Assembly: GCF_030546755.1 (NCBI RefSeq)
Contig: NZ_JAUOPE010000009.1
Coordinates: 62,001-126,000 of the forward strand
Direction: 5' to 3'
Source of the DNA: Colwellia sp. 1_MG-2023
GTDB taxonomy: Bacteria; Pseudomonadota; Gammaproteobacteria; Enterobacterales; Alteromonadaceae
DNA length: 64,000 bases
Of the stretch, positions 28,681 through 37,064 are shown one piece after another (positions within the stretch are counted from its first letter, which is position 1; each line of letters starts with the position of its first letter). Under the pieces are notes generated by a model. The model was given only the letters and a program-made list of their open reading frames with translations. It did no database searches and was not told where the DNA came from. The translations under genes and the position numbers were made by a program.

Positions 28681-28855
28681 TGTAAATTATTTATCAAAGC
28701 GCGATCAACTCAGCAAAATACTATCTAATTAATCTAGCTTTATAGAAAATACACCAAAATTAACCGCCAATAAACTAACGTTTCCTTTCACGGTTCGACG
28801 CTAATTATCTCATTTCGAATATTTTCATTTCAAAACATGTCTCATATGCATACTA

Positions 28856-29170
28856 GGGGCTGTTGAACTTTCGAGATTGTTTTTGCCGCATTTTCTTGGG
28901 TATTTATACAAGGCAGAGCCTTTGTAAGAGGGTTGTTCCACATAAAAAGGCGATAAAGACTTTATGCTCCTGCAAAGTCACCTTACCCCACATCCTTGTG
29001 GGGCAACGCCATTAAAAATGACCAACAAACGCTGTCCGAAGGATTCGGCTAAAATCGTTTTACGCTTTGTTGACTAGTATTTGCTTAGAATGACTAGGCT
29101 ACACACTACTTGCCGCGATTAAAACGATTTTATCTCGAACAAAATTTAACCGCGAAAGATCAACAGCCCC
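28856..29170. mobile_element. 315-bp MITE-like element with 18-bp terminal inverted repeats
   Basis: The ends GGGGCTGTTGAACTTTCG and, reverse-complemented, GGGGCTGTTGATCTTTCG match at 17 of 18 positions. Both ends are flanked by TA (28854-28855 and 29171-29172), the target duplication expected for Tc1/mariner or IS630-type insertion. Inside are small hairpins (CCCCACA...TGTGGGG at 28986-29003, CCGAA...TTCGG around 29036-29048) and TAAAATCGTTTTA with its near complement about 70 bp later. There is no transposase, so it would need one in trans. It lies immediately upstream of the ars operon. Confidence 0.72.
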
Positions 29171-29195
29171 TAATTCAAACATTTAAATATTTTTC

Positions 29196-29246
29196 TTTAC
29201 ATATGAAATTTTACATATACACTATTTCACATGTTAAAAAATAGTG
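29196..29246 (+). promoter_or_regulatory. Candidate ars promoter and ArsR operator
   Basis: TTTACA (29196) and TACACT (29218) with a 16-bp spacer form a possible promoter. An inverted repeat CACTATTT (29220-29227) / AAATAGTG (29239-29246) overlaps the -10 and start region, where an ArsR repressor would block transcription. The spacing to the ATG at 29254 is short. This is inference only. Confidence 0.4.
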
Positions 29247-29253
29247 AAACTAT

Positions 29254-30096
29254 ATGAACACGTCAACTGAATTTCAAGCAAGTCAACAAGTATCAATAAC
29301 AAAGCAGAAAGTGCTTTTTTTATGTACGGGGAATTCTGCGAGATCACAGATGGCAGAAGCACTGTTAAAGCATAAAGCAAGCGATAAATTTGACGTGTTT
29401 AGCGCAGGTACTTCACCAGAAGCAGTTGATGTACGCGCTATTGAAGCGTTAAGTAAATTTGGAGTAAACGCGCAAAACCTTAAATCTAAAAATATTAAAG
29501 AATTTGACGGTGTAAATTTTGATTATGTGATCACTCTTTGCGACAAAGCGAATACTGAATGTCGAAACTACCCTCAAGCAGAAACGCAATTAGCATGGGA
29601 TTTTCCTGATCCTAAAACTCGTACTGGTAATAATCCTTTTTCAGCCACACTGAGCGAGCTGAACAATCGCCTATCAATGTTTTTATTAGTAGAAGAAAAA
29701 AAATGCCATGCGGTTCACGAGGAAGAAAATAACAATTCATTAAAAAATGTTGACCCTATCACATTTTATAAAAGTCTTACTGACGATATTCGTTTAAAAA
29801 CATTAATGTTAACTCACTACCATGGCGAACTGTGTGTATGTGAATTAATGGCAGCATTAGACGAAGACAGCCAACCAAAAGTTTCTCGCAATTTAGCGGT
29901 ACTAAAAAAAGCAAACATACTCACCGATAGAAAGCATGGCCAATGGGTATTCTACCGTATTACACCTGAGTTACCGCTTTGGGCAAAGTCTGTAATAGCG
30001 CAAACAACCGAAAATAACGTGTCATTAATCGCGGCTGAATTACAACGTTTAAACGCAATGAATAACAGACCCAATAAAACTAATTTTTGCCAATAA
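29254..30096 (+). CDS. Fused arsenate reductase (thioredoxin type) and ArsR repressor
   Basis: 280 residues in two parts. Residues 18-150 are a low-molecular-weight phosphatase-fold arsenate reductase: P-loop CTGNSARSQ (Cys24, Arg30), redox pair Cys96 and Cys103 in LCDKANTEC, and acid WDFPDP. The spacing Cys24-Cys96-Cys103 matches Cys10-Cys82-Cys89 of S. aureus ArsC. Residues ~165-280 are an ArsR winged helix with the As(III)-binding ELCVCEL (Cys194, Cys196) and PKVSRNLAVLKKANIL recognition helix. It probably senses the product of its own reductase domain and represses the operon, of which it is the first gene. Confidence 0.9.
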   Translation: MNTSTEFQASQQVSITKQKVLFLCTGNSARSQMAEALLKHKASDKFDVFSAGTSPEAVDVRAIEALSKFGVNAQNLKSKNIKEFDGVNFDYVITLCDKANTECRNYPQAETQLAWDFPDPKTRTGNNPFSATLSELNNRLSMFLLVEEKKCHAVHEEENNNSLKNVDPITFYKSLTDDIRLKTLMLTHYHGELCVCELMAALDEDSQPKVSRNLAVLKKANILTDRKHGQWVFYRITPELPLWAKSVIAQTTENNVSLIAAELQRLNAMNNRPNKTNFCQ

Positions 30097-30130
30097 CAGT
30101 TTGTGAACTGAAAAATATTAAAGGATCATA

Positions 30131-31147
30131 ATGGGAATTTTTGAACGCTATTTATCACTTTGGGTTGCCTTATGTATTGCTCTAGGGGTAATACTGGGTT
30201 TATGGCAACCGGAAATTTTTCAGGCTATCGCTACCTTTGAAATAGCTCATGTGAACATTGCCGTTGCAATATTTATTTGGGTAATGATTTATCCAATGAT
30301 GGTGCAAATTGATTTTTCATCCATCAAAGATGTTAGTAAAAACCCAAAAGGCTTGATACTTACAATTGTTATTAATTGGCTTATCAAACCATTTTCAATG
30401 GCGGCATTAGGTTGGTTATTTTTCAATGGTTTATTTGCCGATTTAGTCGAGCCTGCTTCTGCACAAGAATATATTGCTGGTATGATTTTACTCGGTGTAG
30501 CCCCTTGTACGGCGATGGTATTTGTTTGGTCACAGTTAACAAAAGGCGATGCTAATTACACCTTAGTACAAGTATCTGTCAATGATGTGATCATGGTATT
30601 CGCGTTTGCGCCCATTTCCGCATTATTACTCGGCGTCAGTGATATACAGGTGCCATGGCAAACATTACTTATTTCGGTAGTGTTATACGTTTTATTACCT
30701 TTAATTGCCGGTATTATCACTCGAAAAATATTAAATAACCGTCAAGGCGAAGCCTCACTTAATCAGTTATTAACGACCTTAAAACCTTGGTCGATTATGG
30801 GCTTACTCGCTACCGTCATTTTACTATTCGGCTTTCAAGCGAACACGATTATTTCAGAGCCCCAAACTATCGGTTTAATTGCCATACCATTAATGATCCA
30901 AACCTATGGTATTTTCATTATCGCCTATCTTGCAGCGAAATGGTTAAAACTGCCGCATAATATCGCTGCACCAGCCTGTTTAATTGGTACTTCAAACTTT
31001 TTTGAATTAGCGGTTGCTGTCGCCATATCACTTTTTGGCCTTCACTCTGGCGCAGCACTAGCGACTGTAGTTGGTGTGCTCGTTGAAGTACCTGTGATGT
31101 TGTCATTGGTTTACATCATTAACCGTACGCAACATTGGTTTAAGTAA
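30131..31147 (+). CDS. acr3: ACR3-family arsenite efflux transporter
   Basis: 338 residues, about ten transmembrane helices; exports arsenite (and perhaps antimonite) from the cytosol. The first segment [19 protein letters not shown] and [16 protein letters not shown] are family hallmarks. The functionally required cysteine is in [15 protein letters not shown] (Cys126), and the ending ...[15 protein letters not shown] is typical. AAGGAT precedes the ATG. It is second in the operon, 34 bp after the ArsC-ArsR fusion that supplies arsenite. Confidence 0.95.
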   Translation: MGIFERYLSLWVALCIALGVILGLWQPEIFQAIATFEIAHVNIAVAIFIWVMIYPMMVQIDFSSIKDVSKNPKGLILTIVINWLIKPFSMAALGWLFFNGLFADLVEPASAQEYIAGMILLGVAPCTAMVFVWSQLTKGDANYTLVQVSVNDVIMVFAFAPISALLLGVSDIQVPWQTLLISVVLYVLLPLIAGIITRKILNNRQGEASLNQLLTTLKPWSIMGLLATVILLFGFQANTIISEPQTIGLIAIPLMIQTYGIFIIAYLAAKWLKLPHNIAAPACLIGTSNFFELAVAVAISLFGLHSGAALATVVGVLVEVPVMLSLVYIINRTQHWFK

Positions 31148-31185
31148 TATTCGCTCAAATAATATGAATAATTGGAAAACTCAAT

Positions 31186-31677
31186 ATGCTCACTCACCCT
31201 TTTGATATTTTGACGCTAGAAAATGGCGCAAAGCTTATTTTTACGCCATGTCCAGGCACCAAAGAAGCAAAGTTAGTTGATGCTGTTAGTACATTAAAAC
31301 AAGCTGGCACAACGATGTTACTAACCCTTATGTTTGATGAAGAAATGGAAAAACTTTCGGCCACAACATTACCGGAAGTATGTAAAAGCAATGACATTAT
31401 TTGGCTGCAACTGCCTATATCAGATGATGCAGCGCCAAATCAAGCATTTGAAGACCAATGGCAAGCACATAAAGAAAGCATCTTAGCGAACATTCAAAAT
31501 AAAGGCACAATTGCAGTGCATTGCAAAGGCGGCTCTGGTCGCACCGGTTTAGTGATTGGTCTGATCTTATTAGCGTTTGGTTACCCGAGTAATAAGATTA
31601 TAGAAATCGTACAAAAAATTAGACCAAACTCGCTAAAAAATCCCACTCAGTTAGATTATTTTAACGCAAAACTTTAA
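31186..31677 (+). CDS. Cyclin-dependent-kinase-inhibitor-3-like protein tyrosine phosphatase
   Basis: 163 residues, cytosolic. The active-site loop HCKGGSGRTGLVIG near 108-121 is the HCx5R phosphatase signature, with the candidate general acid in LPISDDAAPN upstream. It resembles the dual-specificity (CDKN3/KAP-like) group. It is embedded between ACR3 and the arsenic GAPDH with tight spacing (39 bp and 9 bp), so a role in arsenic metabolism is likely. Whether it acts on a protein, an organic arsenical or a phosphosugar is unknown. Confidence 0.82.
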   Translation: MLTHPFDILTLENGAKLIFTPCPGTKEAKLVDAVSTLKQAGTTMLLTLMFDEEMEKLSATTLPEVCKSNDIIWLQLPISDDAAPNQAFEDQWQAHKESILANIQNKGTIAVHCKGGSGRTGLVIGLILLAFGYPSNKIIEIVQKIRPNSLKNPTQLDYFNAKL

Positions 31678-31686
31678 GGCAATACT

Positions 31687-32706
31687 ATGACAATTAAAAT
31701 AGGAATCAATGGCTTTGGCCGTATGGGACGTTTAACAATGCGAGCGGCATTTGATTGGGATAATATTGAAATTGTTCACATTAATGATCCTGCTGGCGGT
31801 GCTGAAACATTAGCTCATCTATTAAATTTCGACTCTGTACAAGGTCGTTGGCATCATGAAGCACAAGCCAGCAGTACAAGTGATGGCGAGGTTATGCTGA
31901 TCAACAATCACAGTATCACTTGCACGCAAAATATTGCAACGCAAGATACTGATTGGTCACAATGTGATCTAGTTATTGAAGCCTCAGGAAAAATAAAAAC
32001 CAAAGCCTTGTTGCAAGCATACTTAGACCAAGGGGTTAAACGTGTGGTGGTTACAGCTCCGGTGAAAGAAGACGGTATTTTAAATGTTGTGATGGGCGTC
32101 AACGATGATTTATACGATAAATCGCTTCACCCTATTGTCACTGCAGCCTCATGTACAACTAACTGTATAGCGCCTGTAGTAAAAGTTATTCATGAAAACA
32201 TTGGTATTAAGCATGGTTCAATCACCACCATTCATAACATTACCAACACGCAAACCATTATTGATGCTCCGCATAAAGATCTGCGTCGTGCTCGTTCATG
32301 TGGTACCAGTTTAATTCCAACCACAACAGGCTCGGCTACGGCTATCACACATATCTTTCCAGAATTAAAAGGTAAGTTAAATGGTCATGCGATTCGAGTG
32401 CCACTAACAAATGCATCAATTACTGATTGCGTTTTTGAAGTAGAAAAAAACACCACGGTTGAAGAAGTAAATCAGTTACTTAAAGCTGCTGCTGATAATG
32501 AATTGAAAGGCATTCTAGGTTATGAAGAGCGTCCACTTGTCTCGATAGATTATAAAGGTGACCCACGATCGAGCATTGTTGATTCGCTTTCAACTATGGT
32601 AGTGAATGATACTCAAGTGAAGCTATACGTTTGGTACGACAATGAATGGGGTTACGCCAATAGAACGGCAGAATTAGCCCTTAAAGTCGGCTTATCTGTT
32701 GTATAA
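31687..32706 (+). CDS. ArsJ-associated glyceraldehyde-3-phosphate dehydrogenase
   Basis: 339 residues. [17 protein letters not shown] is the NAD-binding start; the catalytic Cys is in [10 protein letters not shown] and the partner His in [15 protein letters not shown]. In the pathway known for ars-operon GAPDH/ArsJ pairs, the enzyme uses arsenate instead of phosphate to form 1-arseno-3-phosphoglycerate, which ArsJ exports. Its place right before arsJ supports this over a glycolytic role. Confidence 0.9.
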   Translation: MTIKIGINGFGRMGRLTMRAAFDWDNIEIVHINDPAGGAETLAHLLNFDSVQGRWHHEAQASSTSDGEVMLINNHSITCTQNIATQDTDWSQCDLVIEASGKIKTKALLQAYLDQGVKRVVVTAPVKEDGILNVVMGVNDDLYDKSLHPIVTAASCTTNCIAPVVKVIHENIGIKHGSITTIHNITNTQTIIDAPHKDLRRARSCGTSLIPTTTGSATAITHIFPELKGKLNGHAIRVPLTNASITDCVFEVEKNTTVEEVNQLLKAAADNELKGILGYEERPLVSIDYKGDPRSSIVDSLSTMVVNDTQVKLYVWYDNEWGYANRTAELALKVGLSVV

Positions 32707-32736
32707 AAATGTTACATACATGAGGAATAACCTTCT

Positions 32737-33987
32737 ATGAGTCTTTTAACCTTAAAGACATTATCACCACAAATTAAACAATACTTGGTGATCACAGGTA
32801 ATTATTGGGCTTTTACGTTAACTGACGGTGCCTTACGCATGTTAGTTGTGCTGTACTTTCATCAATTAGGCTACAGCCCGTTAAACATAGCAATGTTATT
32901 TCTATTTTATGAGATTTTTGGCGTGATCACTAATCTTGTCGGCGGTTGGCTTGGCGCGCGCCTTGGCTTGAATAAAACCATGAATATCGGCTTGGCGTTT
33001 CAGATTATTGCACTTGCTATGCTAGCGGTACCTGCTGAAATGCTGACAGTTATATATGTCATGGCCGCGCAAGCATTATCTGGCATCGCTAAAGATTTAA
33101 ATAAAATGAGTGCGAAAAGCTCGATAAAATTATTAGTGCCTCAAAATACGAATCATAATGATAAACAGGAGCTAAAACACGAAAGCGAAGCAACACTATA
33201 TAAATGGATAGCTATTTTAACTGGCTCTAAAAATGCTTTAAAAGGCGTCGGCTTTTTTCTTGGTGGACTGTTGCTTACCTTACTTGAATTCAAAGGTGCG
33301 GTAATATTAATGGCGACTGTGTTAACTATCGTTTGGCTATTAAGTTTACTCATGTTGAAAGCTGATTTAGGTAAAGCGAAGAACAAACCTAAATTTAATG
33401 AGATTTTCTCAAAGAGTGCAGATATTAATATTCTATCCACTGCTCGCATGTTTTTATTTGGCGCTCGTGACGTATGGTTTGTTGTCGCATTACCAGTATT
33501 TTTAGCAGTAACATTTAACTGGGATCATTGGTGGGTTGGTGGTTTTATGGCAAGTTGGGTGATTGGTTACGGTATCGTTCAATCATTTGCGCCACTGATT
33601 ACGGGAAAAAAATCAGGGAAACCTCCTTCGGGTAAAGCAGCTTTCATTTGGGCAAGTTACCTAACAATAATTCCCGCAATTATCGCACTAACGCTACAAT
33701 TCAACTTTTATATACAAGTATCACTTATTGCTGGTTTATTGATTTTTGGTGCTGTATTTGCGGTAAATTCTTCATTACACAGCTATTTAATTGTTAGTTA
33801 TGCAGGCAAAGACGGTGTGTCTCTCGACGTTGGTTTTTACTATATGGCTAATGCTATGGGCAGGTTAATTGGTACGCTACTATCCGGCTGGGTTTACCAA
33901 GAGCATGGTTTACAAGCCTGTTTATGGATATCAACGCTGTTTTTAGCAACCGCAAGCTTATTATCTATCAAACTAAAACGAGATTAA
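32737..33987 (+). CDS. arsJ: Organoarsenical efflux MFS transporter ArsJ
   Basis: 416 residues, about 11-12 transmembrane helices of major facilitator type. GNYWAFTLTDGALRMLVVLYFHQLGYSPLNIA and QALSGIAKDLNKMSAKSSIK are typical of ArsJ. It exports 1-arseno-3-phosphoglycerate made by the upstream GAPDH (31 bp gap). TGAGGAATAACC lies upstream of the ATG. The last 20 bp overlap the convergent PhyH gene. Confidence 0.94.
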   Translation: MSLLTLKTLSPQIKQYLVITGNYWAFTLTDGALRMLVVLYFHQLGYSPLNIAMLFLFYEIFGVITNLVGGWLGARLGLNKTMNIGLAFQIIALAMLAVPAEMLTVIYVMAAQALSGIAKDLNKMSAKSSIKLLVPQNTNHNDKQELKHESEATLYKWIAILTGSKNALKGVGFFLGGLLLTLLEFKGAVILMATVLTIVWLLSLLMLKADLGKAKNKPKFNEIFSKSADINILSTARMFLFGARDVWFVVALPVFLAVTFNWDHWWVGGFMASWVIGYGIVQSFAPLITGKKSGKPPSGKAAFIWASYLTIIPAIIALTLQFNFYIQVSLIAGLLIFGAVFAVNSSLHSYLIVSYAGKDGVSLDVGFYYMANAMGRLIGTLLSGWVYQEHGLQACLWISTLFLATASLLSIKLKRD

Positions 33988-34795
33988 TATCATCTTTATT
34001 TGAACTTTTATTTTTTAAATTCAAGGTATTTTGATAAATTCTTCCATCGCTAATGTTCTCTAGCATGGCTGCTGTAGGTAAGCAGTCATCGTCAACATAA
34101 TCAACAAAGTCACCAGCGGGATCAAACACTAAAATATCTAATGCTAATCGATCTAAACCATATAACCCTCTATGAATCATATCCGCAGAAAATACCAATA
34201 AATCCCCGGCTGATAGCTTAATTTTTTTGCCCAACGACAATGGCTCGTTACTTGTTCGACCATTTTCTTCTTGCCGTACATTATGCTCTTCTTCATTGTC
34301 CCAGCGTTTATGCGTTTCAGGCACAAGTTCCATACCTAATTCATCAAATAATGGCACCCGTAAATGCACTACTTGAGTTTCTTGAATCGCCAGTTTTTGT
34401 CCTTCAATATCATGATCATATTGGCAATCACGATGCCAAAAGTCTTTTAGCTGTGGATTAACTGGATTAAAAAATAACTGAGTATTCATAAACGATGGCG
34501 AATCTGGAATGAGCAAATCGATAATTTTCATTAACTTTTTTGAGCTAATAAAGTTAAACAACTTAAGTCGATCAGTGGTTGATAAGTATTGACTGCCGGT
34601 AATTAACGAAGAGTTAAAGGCTTCTTCTCGATAAAAAGTCGCGTGATCTTTTTTCCAAGCGTGATGAAAGGTTAAAATGACTTTCCTTAATGCGGCGATT
34701 TCATTTTCTGAAAAGTAATCTCGAATAACGAAATAGCCCTGTTCATCATATTGCTGAGCTAACTTTTCATGGAACTGATGATTTTCGTTTAACAT
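33968..34795 (-). CDS. Phytanoyl-CoA dioxygenase (PhyH) family protein
   Basis: 275 residues. N-terminal QQYDEQGYFVIRDYFSENEI is the usual PhyH opening. The iron ligands are HRD in KDFWHRDCQYDHD near 139-151 and His in FSADMIHRGLYGLDRLALDI, with Arg about 10 residues later for 2-oxoglutarate. It is therefore a non-haem Fe(II)/2-oxoglutarate oxygenase; the substrate is unknown. It overlaps the arsJ end tail-to-tail by 20 bp and is the only gene of its unit. Confidence 0.85.
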   Translation of the reverse strand: MLNENHQFHEKLAQQYDEQGYFVIRDYFSENEIAALRKVILTFHHAWKKDHATFYREEAFNSSLITGSQYLSTTDRLKLFNFISSKKLMKIIDLLIPDSPSFMNTQLFFNPVNPQLKDFWHRDCQYDHDIEGQKLAIQETQVVHLRVPLFDELGMELVPETHKRWDNEEEHNVRQEENGRTSNEPLSLGKKIKLSAGDLLVFSADMIHRGLYGLDRLALDILVFDPAGDFVDYVDDDCLPTAAMLENISDGRIYQNTLNLKNKSSNKDDINLVLV

Positions 34796-34894
34796 TTACG
34801 CCTATTTACCCTCAACTAACTGTTCGCTCATTATCGCTTATTAATGAAGGTTTCAACATAACTATTCACTTTCTATGGACGATATTTAATGTCT

Positions 34895-36931
34895 TCATTG
34901 TGACAATTGAAACTGCCAAATATTACTAGTGTTCACCTCTACTTTATCACAAGCAAATTCTTGGTGGTTAAATGACATATCACAGCTAAACGGTACTTTT
35001 TTATCAAAATTATGTACGGTTTCTTCTACTCTTAAGTTCACATCGAAGACACGATATTCCTTATTCAATAAATAATAAATCTTGTCATCTCTTAATTGCC
35101 AGTGACGCCAGCCAGAAATTGGTAAAGATTGAATAACCCGTGATTCTTGCTGAGTTTCTAAATTTATTTGAAATAAACCAGGTTGGGTAAATTTAGTGAA
35201 ATAAACAAACTTATCATTGCCTTGTACACTATAGCCACCTTTGCTCGTTATTTGTTTGGTGTGAAAATCAACTAAACTTAATTGCCAGATATTCCACATA
35301 TTATTGATTTCAGCACTAAACATAATGGTTTTGTTAACAAAAGCAACATGATGAATTTTATTAAATGAAACTGCTAGTTGTTGCCAAGTTTTCTCTGTCA
35401 CAGAATAAAGATATAAGCCATTGTTCATGCTAACAATTAATTGCTGATCATTGGCTGACCATGACATTGCGCTAACATATTCAATCGTGTCATCAAATTC
35501 GAGTGCATAAGGCTCTTGCTCCTCTTGTTTGATGTAAATAGACAACTGACCATTTCTGTCGGATACAAAAGCGAAAATATTCGATTGATTACCAAACTTA
35601 GCGCGTTGGCTAATACCACTGCTTTGGGTTAACGCTTGAGGCGGCACATCATTTTTTGAATAGTTAAAGATATTTACCGTTGATTGACCACGTTCACTAA
35701 AAATATATCCACTTTCTTCATCCTGCATCAAACGACTAAAACGGTCACTTTTTTCTACTGATGTTAATGCGAGGTTTTCATGATCAAATCGATATAAACC
35801 GGTATTATTTGACACCAAAAATTGATTATCATCCTGCCAAATCAAACCATACACATTATTAATAAAAGGGTCATTGGCTCGTACTTTATTGCTGTTAAGA
35901 TCAAGCAACTTCAGTTTGTCAGTGCCTTCCCCATCATACTCCACCACTGCTAAAGTCAAACTATCTTTAGAGAGTGCAAATACGTAATCGCCTAAATTAT
36001 TGCCTAATTGAGTAGGATGAGTCAGTTGTGTTTTTCTTCCTGTATCTATTTGATAGGAATACACGGCATAAGGTTCAGAAATACTATTTCTAAATCGATA
36101 TATTAAGCGGTTTTTTCGGTCATCATGTTCGATAGGGGTGAAGACGTTTTTTCCGCAATCAATCAGTTGACGAAACTGCTGACTGTTTTCATCAAACACA
36201 ACAATTTCACAAGACCTTTCTTCAAGGTTATTCAATCGTGTAGCATAAATGCTGCCATCGTTCGCAACAATCACATCGGTATAATAAAAATTATCCTGAG
36301 TGAGTCGTTGCGCTGTCATATTCGCTTGTTGAAAATACACTTGAGCGTTAGTTAATTGCTCCGAGCGATGCAAGTAATACAACGTTTTAGTAGCACTTGC
36401 GTAGAATGGATTAAAGGCACTGCCCATGGTTGAAGTAACAGGTTGACGTTCAATAATTTTTACATGAGAAACCGTTTTAACACCATTAAAAGCAAAATAA
36501 AAAATTATCGCTAATATCAGGATAAAACTAAGCAGCCAATAGCTTTTGATGCTCGGCAATTGAACCCATTGTTTTATCTTGAGATCAGGGTATTCATTAT
36601 TACTACCGTTATCAGAAGTGGCGATTAAACTTGGCTTTACGGTGAATCGATAGCCAACTTTACTGACGGTTTTTATCCATTGTGGCTTAGCGGGTTCATC
36701 TTCAATTAATTTTCTTAATTCTCCAACCGCTCTATTCACTGCCGCATCACTAACAATTCGTCCATGCCACACTTCGTTTACTAAAACATCTCGAGGAATA
36801 GCATCTAAGGGATGTTGGCAAAAAAAGATTAATAGTTCAAAAACACGCGGCTCACACTCTATTGCCTCACCGTGCTTTGTGACGATTATTTGTTCAGAGT
36901 CTACAACAATATTGCCAAAAGCAAAGTGCAT
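34895..36931 (-). CDS. CadC-like membrane regulator: winged helix plus TolB-type beta propeller
   Basis: 678 residues. Residues 1-105 are an OmpR/CadC-type winged-helix domain (CEPRVFELLIFFCQHP, VWHGRIVSDAAVNRAVGELRKLIED, WIKTVSKVGYRF). A single transmembrane helix (YWLLSFILILAIIFYFAF) is near 131-148. The rest is a periplasmic region with WD40/TolB-like repeats (...NNQLSIYI, AMSWSANDQQLIVSM). The layout is a one-component membrane sensor with the DNA-binding domain in the cytosol. It is divergent from an SGNH lipoprotein gene, with 11-bp-period direct repeats between them. Confidence 0.88.
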   Translation of the reverse strand: MHFAFGNIVVDSEQIIVTKHGEAIECEPRVFELLIFFCQHPLDAIPRDVLVNEVWHGRIVSDAAVNRAVGELRKLIEDEPAKPQWIKTVSKVGYRFTVKPSLIATSDNGSNNEYPDLKIKQWVQLPSIKSYWLLSFILILAIIFYFAFNGVKTVSHVKIIERQPVTSTMGSAFNPFYASATKTLYYLHRSEQLTNAQVYFQQANMTAQRLTQDNFYYTDVIVANDGSIYATRLNNLEERSCEIVVFDENSQQFRQLIDCGKNVFTPIEHDDRKNRLIYRFRNSISEPYAVYSYQIDTGRKTQLTHPTQLGNNLGDYVFALSKDSLTLAVVEYDGEGTDKLKLLDLNSNKVRANDPFINNVYGLIWQDDNQFLVSNNTGLYRFDHENLALTSVEKSDRFSRLMQDEESGYIFSERGQSTVNIFNYSKNDVPPQALTQSSGISQRAKFGNQSNIFAFVSDRNGQLSIYIKQEEQEPYALEFDDTIEYVSAMSWSANDQQLIVSMNNGLYLYSVTEKTWQQLAVSFNKIHHVAFVNKTIMFSAEINNMWNIWQLSLVDFHTKQITSKGGYSVQGNDKFVYFTKFTQPGLFQINLETQQESRVIQSLPISGWRHWQLRDDKIYYLLNKEYRVFDVNLRVEETVHNFDKKVPFSCDMSFNHQEFACDKVEVNTSNIWQFQLSQ

Positions 36932-36950
36932 TCAGTAACCTATTTGTTAA

Positions 36951-36991
36951 TCATTATCATTTCATTATCTATTCATTGTCACCTCTTTATT
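36951..36991. promoter_or_regulatory. Direct-repeat operator (11-bp period) for the CadC-like regulator
   Basis: TCATTATC (36951), TCATTATC (36962), TCATTGTC (36973) and the weaker TCTTTATT (36984) are spaced exactly 11 bp. Direct repeats of this period are the binding mode of PhoB/OmpR-type winged helices. They lie 20-60 bp upstream of the regulator start and 75-115 bp upstream of the divergent gene. Confidence 0.6.
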
Positions 36992-37064
36992 GAGTTGAAT
37001 CAATAAGCTGACAAACTAAAGCGCATAAAAACAAACTGGTTAAACTAACATCAAGGAATAAAAA

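Larger units (their letters stand above)
28681..29253. other. Intergenic region before the ars operon
   Basis: Beyond the ychF terminator there is about 170 bp with nothing recognisable, then the MITE-like element 28856-29170, then a short promoter/operator stretch before the ars operon. No reading frame of useful length was seen. Confidence 0.6.

Noticed and set aside
36953-36980. Fur box in the CadC-like/SGNH gap
   Set aside because: ATTATC hexamers are present, but as direct repeats at 11-bp steps and without the inverted GATAAT arrangement. A winged-helix operator explains the phase better.
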